Origin: Solea solea
Taxonomy: Eukaryota > Chordata > Actinopteri > Pleuronectiformes > Soleidae
DNA: 64,000 bases
Reading direction: 5' to 3'
NCBI RefSeq assembly: GCF_958295425.1
Contig: NC_081142.1
Coordinates: forward strand, 28,499,651-28,563,650
In this document: piece after piece, positions 51,198 to 61,765 of the stretch
How positions within the stretch are numbered: position 1 is the stretch's first letter
How the letters are laid out: each line of letters begins with the position of its first letter
The notes under the pieces: model-generated
The model's database searches: none
Told to the model about the DNA's origin: nothing
What the model saw: the letters and a program-made list of their open reading frames with translations, nothing else
Position numbers and translations under genes: made by a program

Positions 51198-52650
51198 AGC
51201 TTAGAAAATTCTCTGAAAACACTTACAATACAAGTATTTTAAAGAATATTTTATCATGATTCATAATTATTTTACAGGGTGTTTTAGTGTTTGTGTAGCG
51301 CCACCCACAGGCTGACATGTGAATGACAACAGACTCACCACACAAACCTTTCGCTCTCTGCAGAAGTGACTTCTCTTCGTCTCACTCACATCAACTTGTT
51401 GTTGTTGTTGTTGTTGTTGTTGCGTGTCAAACCACGCCCGCCGCCTCTTAAACATCCTCTTAAGACTACAGTTAAGTTAAACTAACTCGATGTTAACTAA
51501 CTCACTTCCCTCACTTCCGCGATCGCGCTAACTTTGGCTCCGCTGAGCTGCCGTACACTCGCTCACAGGTCGTCATAGAAACTAGCTTCTCTCAGAAGCT
51601 CCGCAGCTGCTGACGTCATCTATCAACTGAAATCTTATTCCTTTGTTTCTATAGTTTTCATAATTTGAGTGATACGGTTCAGTCTTTTTTTATTTTAGTT
51701 TTCTTTCTGTTCGTTGTTTGTTGTCTTTCAAGTTTCTGTTTTAAAGTATAGTATTGAATGAAAAATATAATAACATAATTAATGATATTTTTAATTAACA
51801 ACTAACACAAAATCTTTCAAATGACTTTCGTGTCTAATTTATGGATATATATGTATCTGTATATATATAATCTAATGCATATATTTATATTATATATATT
51901 ATATATGCCGCGACCCTCTGGCAGAGGATAAAGCGGTAGATGATGACTGACTGACTGATATTATATATGCTGTTGAATGTGCTTCCTTTTTATTATTTAC
52001 GTTAGTAAGTTAGTTATTTTTGTTACTTAGTGAGTGACATTTTTTTGCTAAAAAGGTTATCAAGAAAACTGGCCCATAATATAATAATATGAATATTGTA
52101 ATTCAAATTATAATAATACTAATAATGATAATAATAACAATAATAATAATGATAATCATAATAATAGTAATAATAACAATAACAATAATTCATACAGTGA
52201 TATTTATCTCATCAAAATTAAATTCAACATTTAATTATATAAAGGTGTGGCTAGTGTTTTGATCACGGAGACAGTGTTATTTTTTATTTAATATTTTGTT
52301 ATTTATTTTTTTGAACATTCTTTATTTGAATGTATGCACATACAAACAACACAAAAAATACACTAAAAACAAGCAAACACAACAACCAAGGAACAATTAG
52401 TGTCTCAGCAAACATACAAGATCTATTTCAGTAATGGACATCCCACAAATACACTTTTTTTTGTTTTAAAAACAGATAACAAACAAACAAAAACAAACAA
52501 AAACAAACATAACTTCTCATGACCAGTTGTTAACAATTCAACTATCTAAGTTTTGAGTTATCTTTTCCATTACATAAACATTCTATTTTTGTTAGTTACA
52601 ATCATGTTTTACACCATAAAGATGGATAGATAGACAGACAGACAGACAGA
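51198..52650. other. Intergenic AT-rich DNA with microsatellites and a SINE-type tail
   Basis: (GTT)n at about 51393-51421. GCCGCGACCCTCTGGCAGAG then GATAAAGCGGTAGATGATGA plus CTGA repeats (about 51905-51958) is a typical fish SINE/LINE 3' tail. (TAA)n-like tracts lie at 52080-52190 and AAAC runs at about 52465-52510. No gene. Confidence 0.6.
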
Positions 52651-53300
52651 AACTAAGGAGGAATGGGTTCCCAGTCCCGCTCTCTGTCGCTAGATGTCGC
52701 TGTGTCGCTGTGTCGCCGTGTGTCGCTCCCCTCGTTATTCCATGGATGATCCCGGTTGTGTGTGTGTGTTAGCGTGTTAGCGTGTTAGCTCATTTAAACA
52801 GTCAGTGGCGACTGTGAGCCTCAGGCACAAACAACAACTAAAGCCGCCGGAACTTCACCACAAACTTCAGCTCCAACACACGGAACATGTCTTTAACGAC
52901 CACACGGCTTTAAACAAAGAGGGTTATTTACAAAGTGATCAATAACACTGAAGAAGGAGGAGGAGGAGAAGTATGAGTGTTGGGTAAAAGCTGTGGAAGA
53001 GCTGCTGCTGCTACACCGAGGAAGAAGAAGAGGAATCGGCTTCGGTGTGTCGTCTTCACCGGTTCATCCAGGAGTTCAACTTACAGGTAAACTCCTCGGT
53101 TTACACTGTTTCAAACACACACACGTTTTATTTTATGACTTTATTTTAGTTTTTATCGTCTCACCGATGATAAACGCCTCGTTGTCTAGCGCCTGTTTTA
53201 CACAAGCTGCGTTACCTGTGTGAACGACACTCGGTTTAACTCGGGAGACCTCGGGTTGACTCGGGCTGAGTTAAGAGACTTATTCAACAAAGATGGTTTC
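52650..53300 (+). promoter_or_regulatory. Candidate shroom2 promoter and 5' non-coding exon
   Basis: A CpG-richer, repeat-poor stretch after about 1.4 kb of AT-rich DNA. A purine-rich leader (GAAGAAGGAGGAGGAGGAG) leads to ..TTCAACTTACAG followed by gtaaac at 53089, which reads as an exon end plus donor. It would splice to the acceptor at 55727-55728 before the Shroom start codon. The link is inferred only from position and orientation. Confidence 0.35.
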
Positions 53301-53454
53301 CAATGTGTTGTTCGTCGTTGTTTGTTAATGTTTAACGATCGTTGACACGTGTAAGAGCGTAACACCGTGAGACAAACGGTGACTGGACGTGGTCGCGCAT
53401 CGCGATAAAAAAACAAACATAATAAATTGACGGGTGGATTTTATTTTGTCCAGT

Positions 53455-53710
53455 TAATAGCAAAAACAGAAAGTCATTAATATTTCATGTGAGTGACTTG
53501 AAGATATTTTGATGTTCACATTTGTTCCAGTTGTAGTCGGAAGTCAGAATTTCTCGGCAAATCTGAGAAACTTACTACTTACTTGACCTAGCATTCCAAC
53601 CAAAAATAAATCCGACTTTCTGACCACAACTGTAACAAATGTGTACATGAAAGTATTTTCAAGTAATTTGCATAAAATATTAATGACTTTATGTTTTTGC
53701 GATTTAACTT
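53455..53710. repeat. Foldback (inverted-repeat) element
   Basis: The left arm GCAAAAACAGAAAGTCATTA ... TTCACATTTGTTCCAGTTGT pairs with the right arm ACAACTGTAACAAATGTGTA ... TTAATGACTTTATGTTTTTGC. The arms are about 90-100 bp each and roughly 85% alike, around a short centre. Ends were not defined. Confidence 0.8.
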
Positions 53711-53999
53711 GTATAAAAATAATTTTTGAGTTGGATTTCCAACTCGGAAAGTCGGAGAAATCTCATGTACTCTGACCTAACATTCCAAGATGGCTGCCAC
53801 TAACAGTCTGTGACTTACCGTTAATTGATTTCTGTCATATTTGTTTAACAGTTATTCACTTGTACTCATCAGACTATAAAGTTTTATCCGTAAACATGTT
53901 GCTATGCCATTTTTGTGCGTAGACTACCACGTAGAGAAGCCAGCAGGCGCTAGGTTGAAATACATTTCCATCCAGTTTTTCTTTCTGATTCAAACTCGG

Positions 54000-54469
54000 A
54001 GGTGACTGCAATATTTTTGCTTGATAATATGTATGTAACTTAATTATTGCGATAATATCATATCGTAACTTGAATATCGTGATAATCGTGAAAAAATTGT
54101 ATTGTGACTAAAATATCGTGAAAAAATCGTATTCTAAAATGAATATTGCGATATCGCATTGTGACTTAAATATCGTGACCATATTGTATCGTGACTTGAA
54201 TATTGTGACTTGAATATCATGATATCACAAAGTGACTGTTGTTGAAGTTGAATGTTTTATTGTGACAAACATCTTCATAATATCATATTGTGACTTGAAT
54301 ATTATGACTTAAATATTTTGATAATATTGTATCGTGACTTAAATATGGTGATAATATCGTATTGTGACTTGAATATTATGACTTAAATATGGTGATAATA
54401 TCGTATTGTGACTTAAATATGGTGACAATATTGTTTCTTGACTTGAATATGGTGATGTTGTATCGTCAC
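54000..54469. repeat. Degenerate ATTGTGACTTGAATAT array, left part
   Basis: Units of about 25-35 bp built from TCGTGATAATATCGTATTGT and GACTTGAATAT. It continues at 55386-55560 beyond the inserted Kolobok-like MITE. Confidence 0.85.
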
Positions 54470-55385
54470 TTAAAGCGGCCATAGCATGGTCCTATCTCAC
54501 TTATATGTGAGATATGGAGGTGTACTTACAAACATGAAGTCGTTTTTATAGTAAAAAACGTCCTCGTCGCTACAAACGAGCCAATGTTAATGTCTCATCA
54601 CTGACGATCATGTCAGCCGTGCTGTTTCAGACCAAAACCACACCCGCAGAACACGGACTGTCTTGTGATTGGCCAGTTACCTGGAAGTGACGTCATTGGC
54701 ACGTCAGCTCTCAGACCCGCAGCTCCCCCTCTGGAAAGGCAGATGCACCGCTAGCAATTATAAAAACATTGAGTAATGACGTAATCCCTTACGCATTTGA
54801 TCCGGAGTCTGACCCTGTGACAAGTGAAAGACTGCTACAGGACGCCTGTAGCTTGGATAACGTTGTGGTTACCAAGATGATAAACACACATGCAAATAAA
54901 ACACGAGCGTAGCGTGTAGCCGGCTATCGCTAATGCTAAACGACAAAACAAGCACACAAAGACAGTTATATACGTTTAGTTGGCACTGCTCCTTCCTTTA
55001 GGGGAAGTTTGGTGCTGTGTCCTGCTTTATTTTGAAGAAGAAGAACTGCTCTTGTTGTAGCTGCTGAGCGTATCGGTTGTACGGAGCTCAGCAGCGACAA
55101 CGAGAGTAGTTCTTCTTCTTCTACGGTTGAAAGTACGTCACTGGACTCTAGTGCTCGGACTAGGAGGCGCTGCTGTTTAGAGGAGTGGTGAAATTCACCA
55201 GTTACGTAACTAGTCAACGGAAGTGCCTTTCCGCTTCGTAGAGCTCAGGAAAACAATCAAACCCTGCACTCTCAGCAGTGGCTGAACTGATTGTTATGGA
55301 CTTTTAGGGCTTCTTAAATGAGGTTATGACGCAGATACACACACAAATTCCGCGTTATAAGCACTTCCAGGCTATGGGATCTTTA
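54470..55385. mobile_element. Kolobok-like MITE, unexpanded sister copy
   Basis: It begins TTAAAGCGGCCATAGCATGG and ends near GCTATGGGATCTTTA, a decayed form of the ATGTCGCCTTTAA end. The left part has a single copy of the motif (TATGTGAGATATGGAGGTGT, ACTTACAAACATGAAG) that is the satellite unit at 35-46 kb. The rest aligns by eye with 45963-46513. The body includes GAAGTGACGTCATTGG, a CRE-like site. Confidence 0.85.
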
Positions 55386-55560
55386 CATGTCGTGATAATA
55401 TTGTATCATGACTTAAATATTATGATTATAACATTTTGTGACTTTAATATAGTGATAAAGTCTTATTGTGACTCAAATTTTGTGACATAAATGTGACGAT
55501 AATGTTGTATCATGACTTTAATATAGTGATAACGTCGTATTGTGGTGTTAACCCCAGATA
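55386..55560. repeat. Degenerate ATTGTGACTTGAATAT array, right part
   Basis: CGTGATAATATTGTATCATG, GACTTTAATATAGTGATAA and related pieces resume immediately after the MITE. The MITE therefore inserted into a pre-existing array. Confidence 0.8.
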
Positions 55561-55732
55561 TATCACTAAATGAGCTGCTTCTCCAGGCCTTAATTAAGAC
55601 AGAGAGAGGATAAACACACTGATGTGCCGTCAGATGTGAGAACAGCAGCACTTTTGATAAGATCAGTGACTGTGGAACATGTTTGGACATGTTTTTTGAT
55701 GCTGTCGTATGTTATGTATCAAGCACAGTGAC

Positions 55733-55945
55733 ATGGACTCCGATGGATACAGGAATGATTTCCACTACACAGAGACAGGAAGTGTTTGGCAGCATGTGAC
55801 GCTGGAGCCGTCACACGCTGTGGATCAGAGGAGCAGAGACGCTGACGGCTGGAAGCTGGTGGAGGTCTTTCTGTCCGGTGGAGCACCATGGGGGTTTACA
55901 CTTCGAGGTGGACTGGAGCACAGAGAGCCTCTGCTCATAACCAAG
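55733..55945 (+). CDS. shroom2: shroom2-like first coding exon (N-terminus and PDZ start)
   Basis: 71 codons from ATG at 55733 (GACATGG context) to donor gtgagg. Residues 40-71 read [20 protein letters not shown] and [12 protein letters not shown]. This is the first part of a Shroom PDZ domain, with PWGFTL as the carboxylate-binding loop. Shroom proteins bind F-actin and Rho kinase at apical junctions. Human SHROOM2 shares [19 protein letters not shown], and its first exon also ends at ITK. SHROOM2 lies in Xp22 like CDKL5 and AP1S2, which supports this paralogue over shroom3 or shroom4. An in-frame ATG at 55709 exists, but ag at 55727-55728 may be an acceptor, so 55733 is preferred. Later exons are not in the window. 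Confidence 0.85.
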
Positions 55946-56256
55946 GTGAGGTAACCACACACAAAACATCTGCTGACACACACACACACGTCCAGTGTGC
56001 AATGATGATGTTTTAATGATTTCTGAACCAGAGAATGTTCACATATAAGAAGCTGAAAAATCAATTATCAAAATAGTTGACGATTCATTTAGTGGTCGAT
56101 TAATAATTGATTCATCTCCGCAATGAATGATTCAATCAATGAGTGGTTTTTAATTTCTTGAACGCTGTTGTCTTTTACCCTTAAGTTAGATCTGTATATA
56201 TATATACACACACATATATATGTATGTATGTGTGTATGTATATATGTATATGTATT

Positions 56257-56309
<53 letters not shown>

Positions 56310-56315
56310 GTGTGT
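55946..56315. other. shroom2 intron 1 start: microsatellites and dispersed repeat
   Basis: A CA run (55976-55990), a piece of the GTCGATTAATAATTGATTCA-type repeat (about 56085-56140) and TA/TG tracts (56190-56318). Confidence 0.65.
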
Positions 56316-56570
56316 GTAAGGTCAGAGAGGCCAGAATGAGATGGTTTGGTCAGGTACAGAGGAGGGATAGTGAGTATATTGGTAGAAGGATGCTGGGGTT
56401 GGAACTGCCAGGCAGGAGGTCTAGAGGAAGACCATGGAGAAGGTTTATGGACGTAGTGAAAGAGGACATGAAGTTAGTTGGTGTGAGAGAGGGGGATACA
56501 GAGAACAGGGTGAGATGGAGGAGGTTGATTCGCTGTGGCGACCCACGAAAGGAAAAGAAGAAGATATATA
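56316..56570 (+). mobile_element. RTE-type LINE 3' fragment
   Basis: A frame encoding KVREARMRWFGQVQRRDSEY, IGRRMLGLELPGRRSRGRP and [15 protein letters not shown] ends [14 protein letters not shown]. This is the C-terminal end of RTE-type reverse-transcriptase proteins (WFGHV..GRP..RF.D..K.D motifs). It is strongly 5'-truncated and enclosed by TA/TG microsatellites, which often form at LINE tails. Confidence 0.82.
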
Positions 56571-56573
56571 TAC

Positions 56574-56633
<60 letters not shown>

Positions 56634-56646
56634 ATATGTATTTTTG

Positions 56647-56678
<32 letters not shown>

Positions 56679-57567
56679 ATATATGTATATGTATGTTACA
56701 GTGTATTTACAGTGTACGTTACAGTGTATTTATGTATGTACACCACCAGTCAAAAGTTTGGACACCTTTCCATTTACTTGAATGAGGAAGTGTGTCCAAA
56801 CCTTTGACAGGTAGTCTATGTATGTCACTTTATCCACATGTATCTCCTATATCAGGATATAAACTCAACATGCACACAGATTATTAATACGACACGTTGC
56901 CCACAGGTTTACCGAAATATAAATTTGATTTATATCCTGATATGTGAATTGATATTCAATGATGTTTTGACCCGCAGTGAGAGGAAAAGCAGCTCTGTGA
57001 CCTGAGCGTCTGTGTTTACTGTGTAATGATTGACCAGTGAAGACCTTGCGGGTGAATTTGAGCTTCAGTTTAACAGCAGCACATGTGAGTCAGACTCTGT
57101 TTCCCAGTTTGTTTGTATCGACCCAAACCCGGGGCCAAAGTCCAAACACACAGAGGCCCAAACTGTAAAATCGGCGAGGGAGAACCACACTTCTTAGTCA
57201 GAACCACTTTCTCCTCATCACTGTAGATTTGACCGACATGTGACTTCACTCCAGTGTAAGTCTTTAAGCTGTGACATAAAAACACTCACTCGGTTCAGTT
57301 TGTGAGAAGCGTCGCTCGACTGTGAGTCTGCAGTCTGATAAATGTACAGTGAGGACTGACACGAGTGCATCTGTGTGAGTCCTGACCAGATCTGATGGTA
57401 AGAAACCCATACTTTATAGTCTTTGTATAAAGTATTTTAAAGTGATACTTGAGTAAAAGTACAAGTATGTGACCAGAACATGACGTTGGTAGACGTTGAA
57501 GTCATATTTTTATAATATTAGTTCAGTAAAAGTCTTAAAATTTATGACAAAGGTTAGGAGTTAGGAT
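56571..57567. other. shroom2 intron: microsatellites and unique DNA
   Basis: A long (TA)n tract (56578-56630) with more TA/TG after it. CAGTCAAAAGTTTGGACACC (about 56748) with GTGTCCAAACCTTTGAC (about 56791) is a short inverted pair of a type common in teleost DNA transposon ends. Nothing else recognised. Confidence 0.55.
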
Positions 57568-58412
57568 TGAGCCATGGTGGCTCAGTGGTAGGTTGAGTTG
57601 TGGGTTCAATTCCTGGCTCTGCTAGTCTATATGTGTCCAACACTTAAGCCCATGTTGCACCATGTGAATTTGTATGGATATCGTGATAGCATCCATTGTG
57701 ACTTAAATATCGCGATCATGTATCGTAACTGTAATGCCGCGATAATATCGTATTGTGACTTATTGAGATGATATCATGATAATATCGTATTGTTTGTATC
57801 GTGACTTATTGAGATGTTATTGTGATAATATTGTATTATGGCGTATTGAGATGATATTGTGATAATATCGTATTGTGACTTATTGAGATGATATCGTGAT
57901 AATATTGTATTGTGACTTATTGAGATGATATCGTGATAATATTGTGTTGTGACTTATTGAGATGATATGATAATATTGTATTATGACTTATTGAGATGAT
58001 ATCGTGATAATATTGTGCTGTGACTTATTGAGATGATATCATGATAATATCGTATCGTGACTTATTGAGATGATATGATAATATCGTTTTGTGACTTATT
58101 GAGATGATATCATGACAATATTGTATCGTGACTTATTGAGATGATATCGTGATAATATTTGTTGTGACTTATTGAGATGATATGATAATATTGTATTGTG
58201 ACTTATTGAGATGATATCGCGATAATATTGTGTTGTGACTTATTGAGATGATATCATGATAATATTGTATTGTGACTTATTGAGATGATATCATGATAAC
58301 ATGCCATGTTGAAGCGTGTGAATGTGTATGAAAAGATGTGTGAATGGGTGAAATTGTAGTGTAAAGTAGCTCATCAAGACTAGAAAAGCTCTGTATAAAT
58401 ACAGACCATAAT
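57568..58412 (+). mobile_element. tRNA-derived SINE split by a minisatellite
   Basis: The head has Pol III box A-like TGGCTCAGTGGTA (57578-57590) and box B GGTTCAATTCC (57603-57613). The body runs to CCATGTTGCACCATGTGAAT. After the array the SINE resumes (about 58301): CCATGTTGAAGCGTGTGAAT, GTGTGAATGGGTGAAAT, and the tail AGAAAAGCTCTGTATAAATA, an L2-type SINE/LINE tail. The array's borders share CCATGTTG..GTGTGAAT. Confidence 0.75.
57690..58300. repeat. 36-bp minisatellite (GTGACTTATTGAGATGATAT) inside the SINE
   Basis: About 16 units of TTGTGACTTATTGAGATGAT plus ATCGTGATAATATTG. The motif is related to the 54.0-55.6 kb array. Confidence 0.94.
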
Positions 58413-59194
58413 ACCAACTCTTCTTCTTGTGATTTTTATTTGGTAGTAAAGAGTAACAAAGAGAGTTAGAGGAAATGTAGTGGAGGAAAAGTACAAGTTA
58501 CTAGAAATATAAGTGAAGTACAGATGTGTGAATCTTGTACTTGAGTACAGTAACAAAGTATTTGTATTTTGTTCCATTACAACACTGACTCTTCATCTGC
58601 TTCTGACTCCCTGTATTATTGCGATAATTGTATTGTATTGTGTATTCATATTGAAAACAGAAGTGGTCAGACTGGTACTTTGGGAGCTTTGGCTGTAGCT
58701 CACCTGGACGTTTACATCGTCATATTCGTGTGTTTGTGATCAGAATGAGAGTTTGGAGGACGTGGTGTGTGGTACCAGGAGCAGGACAGGAATGCCGGAG
58801 CTTTGTTTTGATGATTCATTTTGAAATGTAGTGAATTATCCTTGACAGCCTGAGGCCCGCAGGTTTCAGGAATGGCATGATGGGATAAATGAAGTCAGGA
58901 TTAGTGATTTGTCCTGTTTCTGAGCAGTTACTGGATTAGAGTTGATGATTTACAAAGTCGTGTGTTTAAATTCTGTGATTAAAGATACGAGTGAAGCTCA
59001 CTTTTCCATGGAACTGTGTCCACTGGCCACTGTGTGGTTGATACTTAAGAAATGGTTTGCATGAAAGCCTGTGTTTGTTTGGACAGTGATTTCACTTGAA
59101 TATATGGTTGGCTGCTTTTTCAGTCTGATGTTCACTGTCTCCAATTTCTGTGAGCAGTTCTCTGGTCCATGGGAGCTGGATCTTTAAAGCAGTA
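58413..59194. other. shroom2 intron, unique sequence
   Basis: AGTAACAAAG and AAAAGTACAAGTTACTAG near 58440-58560 recall the hAT ACTCAAGTAAAAGTA repeat. No gene or complete element. Confidence 0.5.
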
Positions 59195-59545
59195 CACAGG
59201 GGAAAATAAACCACTCACTCTCCCACACCAAAGTCCAGAGAGAAAATCAGTGATTTTAACATCACACACACAGGAGTTGTTGATCCACTGCTGCCTCCAT
59301 CACTAAGTTCTAATGTATTATTTTGTCACTTCGGCTTTTAAAATCCTTTGTTCAGATTAAACTCAGAAGAGGACCAGCAGCTCCTGTGTCCCCGCTAGCT
59401 AAAATCACTGATTTTCTTTGGTGTGGGAGAGTGAGTGGTTTACAAACTTCAATTTCCTGTTGGAAAAGTCTGTCTGACAGTGAGATAAAGATGTGAACAT
59501 GTGATGTAGATATTGTAGACTTAAAACTGACTGATTTTATTTGTT
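59195..59545. repeat. Foldback MITE family, copy 5
   Basis: The arm ACCACTCACTCTCCCACACC pairs with GGTGTGGGAGAGTGAGTGGT. AGAAAATCAGTGATTTTAAC, GTTGATCCACTGCTGCCTCC and GAGGACCAGCAGCTCCTGTG lie between. Confidence 0.85.
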
Positions 59546-60472
59546 CAGTTGTTTGTGTGTTCAGTTGTTTGTGTGTTCAGTTGTTTGTGTGTTCAGTTTT
59601 TTGTGTGTTCAGTTTTTTGTGTATTCAGTTGTTTGTGTGTTCAGTTGTTTGTGTGTTCAGTTTTTTGTGTGTTCAGTTGTTTGTGTGTTCAGTTTTTTGT
59701 GTATTCAGTTGTTTGTGTGTTCAGTTGTTTGTGTGTTCAGTTGTTTGTGTGTCCAGTTGTTTGTGTGTTCAGTTGTTTGTGTGTTCAGTTTTTTGTGTAT
59801 TCAGTTTTTTGTGTATTCAGTTGTTTGTGTGTTCAGTTGTTTGTGTGTTCAGTTTTTTGTGTGTTCAGTTTTTTGTGTATTCAGTTGTTTGTGTGTTCAG
59901 TTGTTTGTGTGTTCAGTTTTTTTTGTATTCAGTTGTTTGTGTGTTCAGTTGTTTGTGTGTTCAGTTTTTTGTGTGTTCAGTTTTTTGTGTGTTCAGTTGT
60001 TTGTGTGTTCAGTTGTTTGTGTGTTCAGTTTTTTGTGTATTCAGTTGTTTGTGTGTTCAGTTGTTTGTGTGTTCAGTTGTTTGTGTGTCCAGTTGTTTGT
60101 GTGTCCAGTTTTTTGTGTATTCAGTTGTTTGTGTGTTCAGTTGTTTGTGTGTTCAGTTGTTTGTGTGTTCAGTTTTTTGTGTATTCAGTTGTTTGTGTGT
60201 TCAGTTTTTTGTGTATTCAGTTGTTTGTGTGTTCAGTTGTTTGTGTGTTCAGTTGTTTGTGTGTTCAGTTTTTTGTGTATTCAGTTGTTTGTGTGTTCAG
60301 TTGTTTGTGTGTTCAGTTTTTTGTGTATTCAGTTGTTTGTGTGTTCAGTTGTTTGTGTGTTCAGTTGTTTGTGTGTCCAGTTGTTTGTGTGTCCAGTTTT
60401 TTGTGTATTCAGTTGTTTGTGTGTTCAGTTTTTTGTGTATTCAGTTTTTTGTGTGTTCAGTTGTTTGTGTGT
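59546..60472. repeat. 16-bp minisatellite (TGTTCAGTTGTTTGTG)
   Basis: About 58 units of GTTCAGTTGTTTGTGT or GTTCAGTTTTTTGTGT, with a few TATTCAG and TCCAG variants. 16 bp with no stops gives frames of about 310 codons in all three + frames (VQLFVCSVVC..), which are artefacts. Confidence 0.98.
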
Positions 60473-61474
60473 TAAGAACGTCTTTATTGACTAGCATTGC
60501 TAACAGTAGCTAACCCAGGATATGTTTGCGTTTCCGACTTCTCTACTCAAACGTGGTCACTCCCAGTTCCGACTTCTGAGTTGTGATATAAATGGATAGC
60601 CGATTATGTGTTAGTTCCTCATGAAGAGAATAGAAACAGCTGACTTTTCTTTTGTCGTAGTTCTTTTTCTATGCGTTTGTTTTCCAGTGTGAGCAGAGAG
60701 TGTATCGCTGGTCTTGGCAGAATATTTTTTACATAAAAACAACATGAGGGAAGTTAAAGGAGGTCAAAGCCTCAAAAAAACTCTTAACTCAGGAAGAAAT
60801 ATGGAGGGATAATAAAAAGTGGCTTGAGTTGATGAGAGCGGTGAAATGAATTTGTCCTGGATCTGATTAAAATTCTCAACATTCCGCACATAACTCAGGT
60901 TATGTTCAAGGTCTTGTGCACTTAAAGTCTCCATAAAGTAAAAATAATCCTGTTTTACTGAACACAGCTGGGTCTGCAGCTTGTGTGTGATCGGGATCAG
61001 AGATTATGTGAAGGACAAACGTGGTTTTCTCTTGAAGAATCAGAGGGATGCATGGAGACACTGTCACGCTGCATCAACAAGTTTTACCCCTTCACTGGAT
61101 CAACACAGTGCTTTTCTCATGTTACACAACATGTTGAGTAAAAATGATTTACACAGAATTACACAATTGATGCTATTATTTCTCAGAAGATGTGGATGTC
61201 AGGAATTTAGTGGAAATCCAGACAGATTATTGTTTGATATTACAACTTTCAGTGTCTTTGCATGCATTTTTTACGACGTAAATTACATTTTTGTTGTTAG
61301 AAACAGACTAAATTAGTGCCAAGAAAGCTACAGTTGTCCATTCAAATGTGAATTGCATCTTTTTATTGTCAAAATTGTTATTTTTCTTCAACTTTAAACA
61401 GATGTCTTTGAGATTTTGAATTCAAAATTCAGCTTCAAAGTTGCCCAAAAACCCCTGTTGGTGTGCGTGTTGTC
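60473..61474. other. shroom2 intron, nothing recognised
   Basis: Unique AT-rich DNA. A 111-codon + strand frame (60981-61316) shows no family resemblance and no splice context, so I do not call it. Confidence 0.5.
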
Positions 61475-61765
61475 TTAAAGGGTCGTTCACGTTATTTTTT
61501 AAGTGTGGTTGGATCAGGTGCTGACAATCCAGTTAGAGCTAACTGTGCTGTGAGCGCCCCCTGCTGCTGAGAAACAGTGTGACCTGACTAAAACTCCAAT
61601 ACAGTCTGTTTAAGTCTGCGATATCTGAAGTTCACGTCGTTATCTCACTGTTAAACACACTTTTCCAACAGGGAACTGAACAACTCCTGTGTACTGTGAT
61701 GTAAAATCACTGATTTCCTCAGTGGACTTTGGTGTGGGAGAGTGAGTGGTTTACAAATGTAAAAT
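61475..61765. repeat. Foldback MITE family, copy 6
   Basis: It begins TTAAAGGGTCGTTCACG and contains GTGAGCGCCCCCTGCTGCTG and CGTTATCTCACTGTTAAACA. It finishes with the right arm GACTTTGGTGTGGGAGAGTG. The left inner arm is mostly deleted. Confidence 0.8.

Noticed and set aside
57578..57613. Possible tRNA gene (box A and box B present)
   Set aside because: No cloverleaf or anticodon arm can be read, and the body and tail are those of a SINE.
59541..60513. Three overlapping open frames of about 310 codons (VQLFVCSVVC repeats)
   Set aside because: They come from the 16-bp minisatellite, which lacks stops in all three + frames. The Cys/Phe/Val-rich peptides look membrane-like only because of unit composition.
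60981..61316. 111-codon plus frame
   Set aside because: Ordinary intronic AT-rich sequence with no family resemblance. I could not support a gene.
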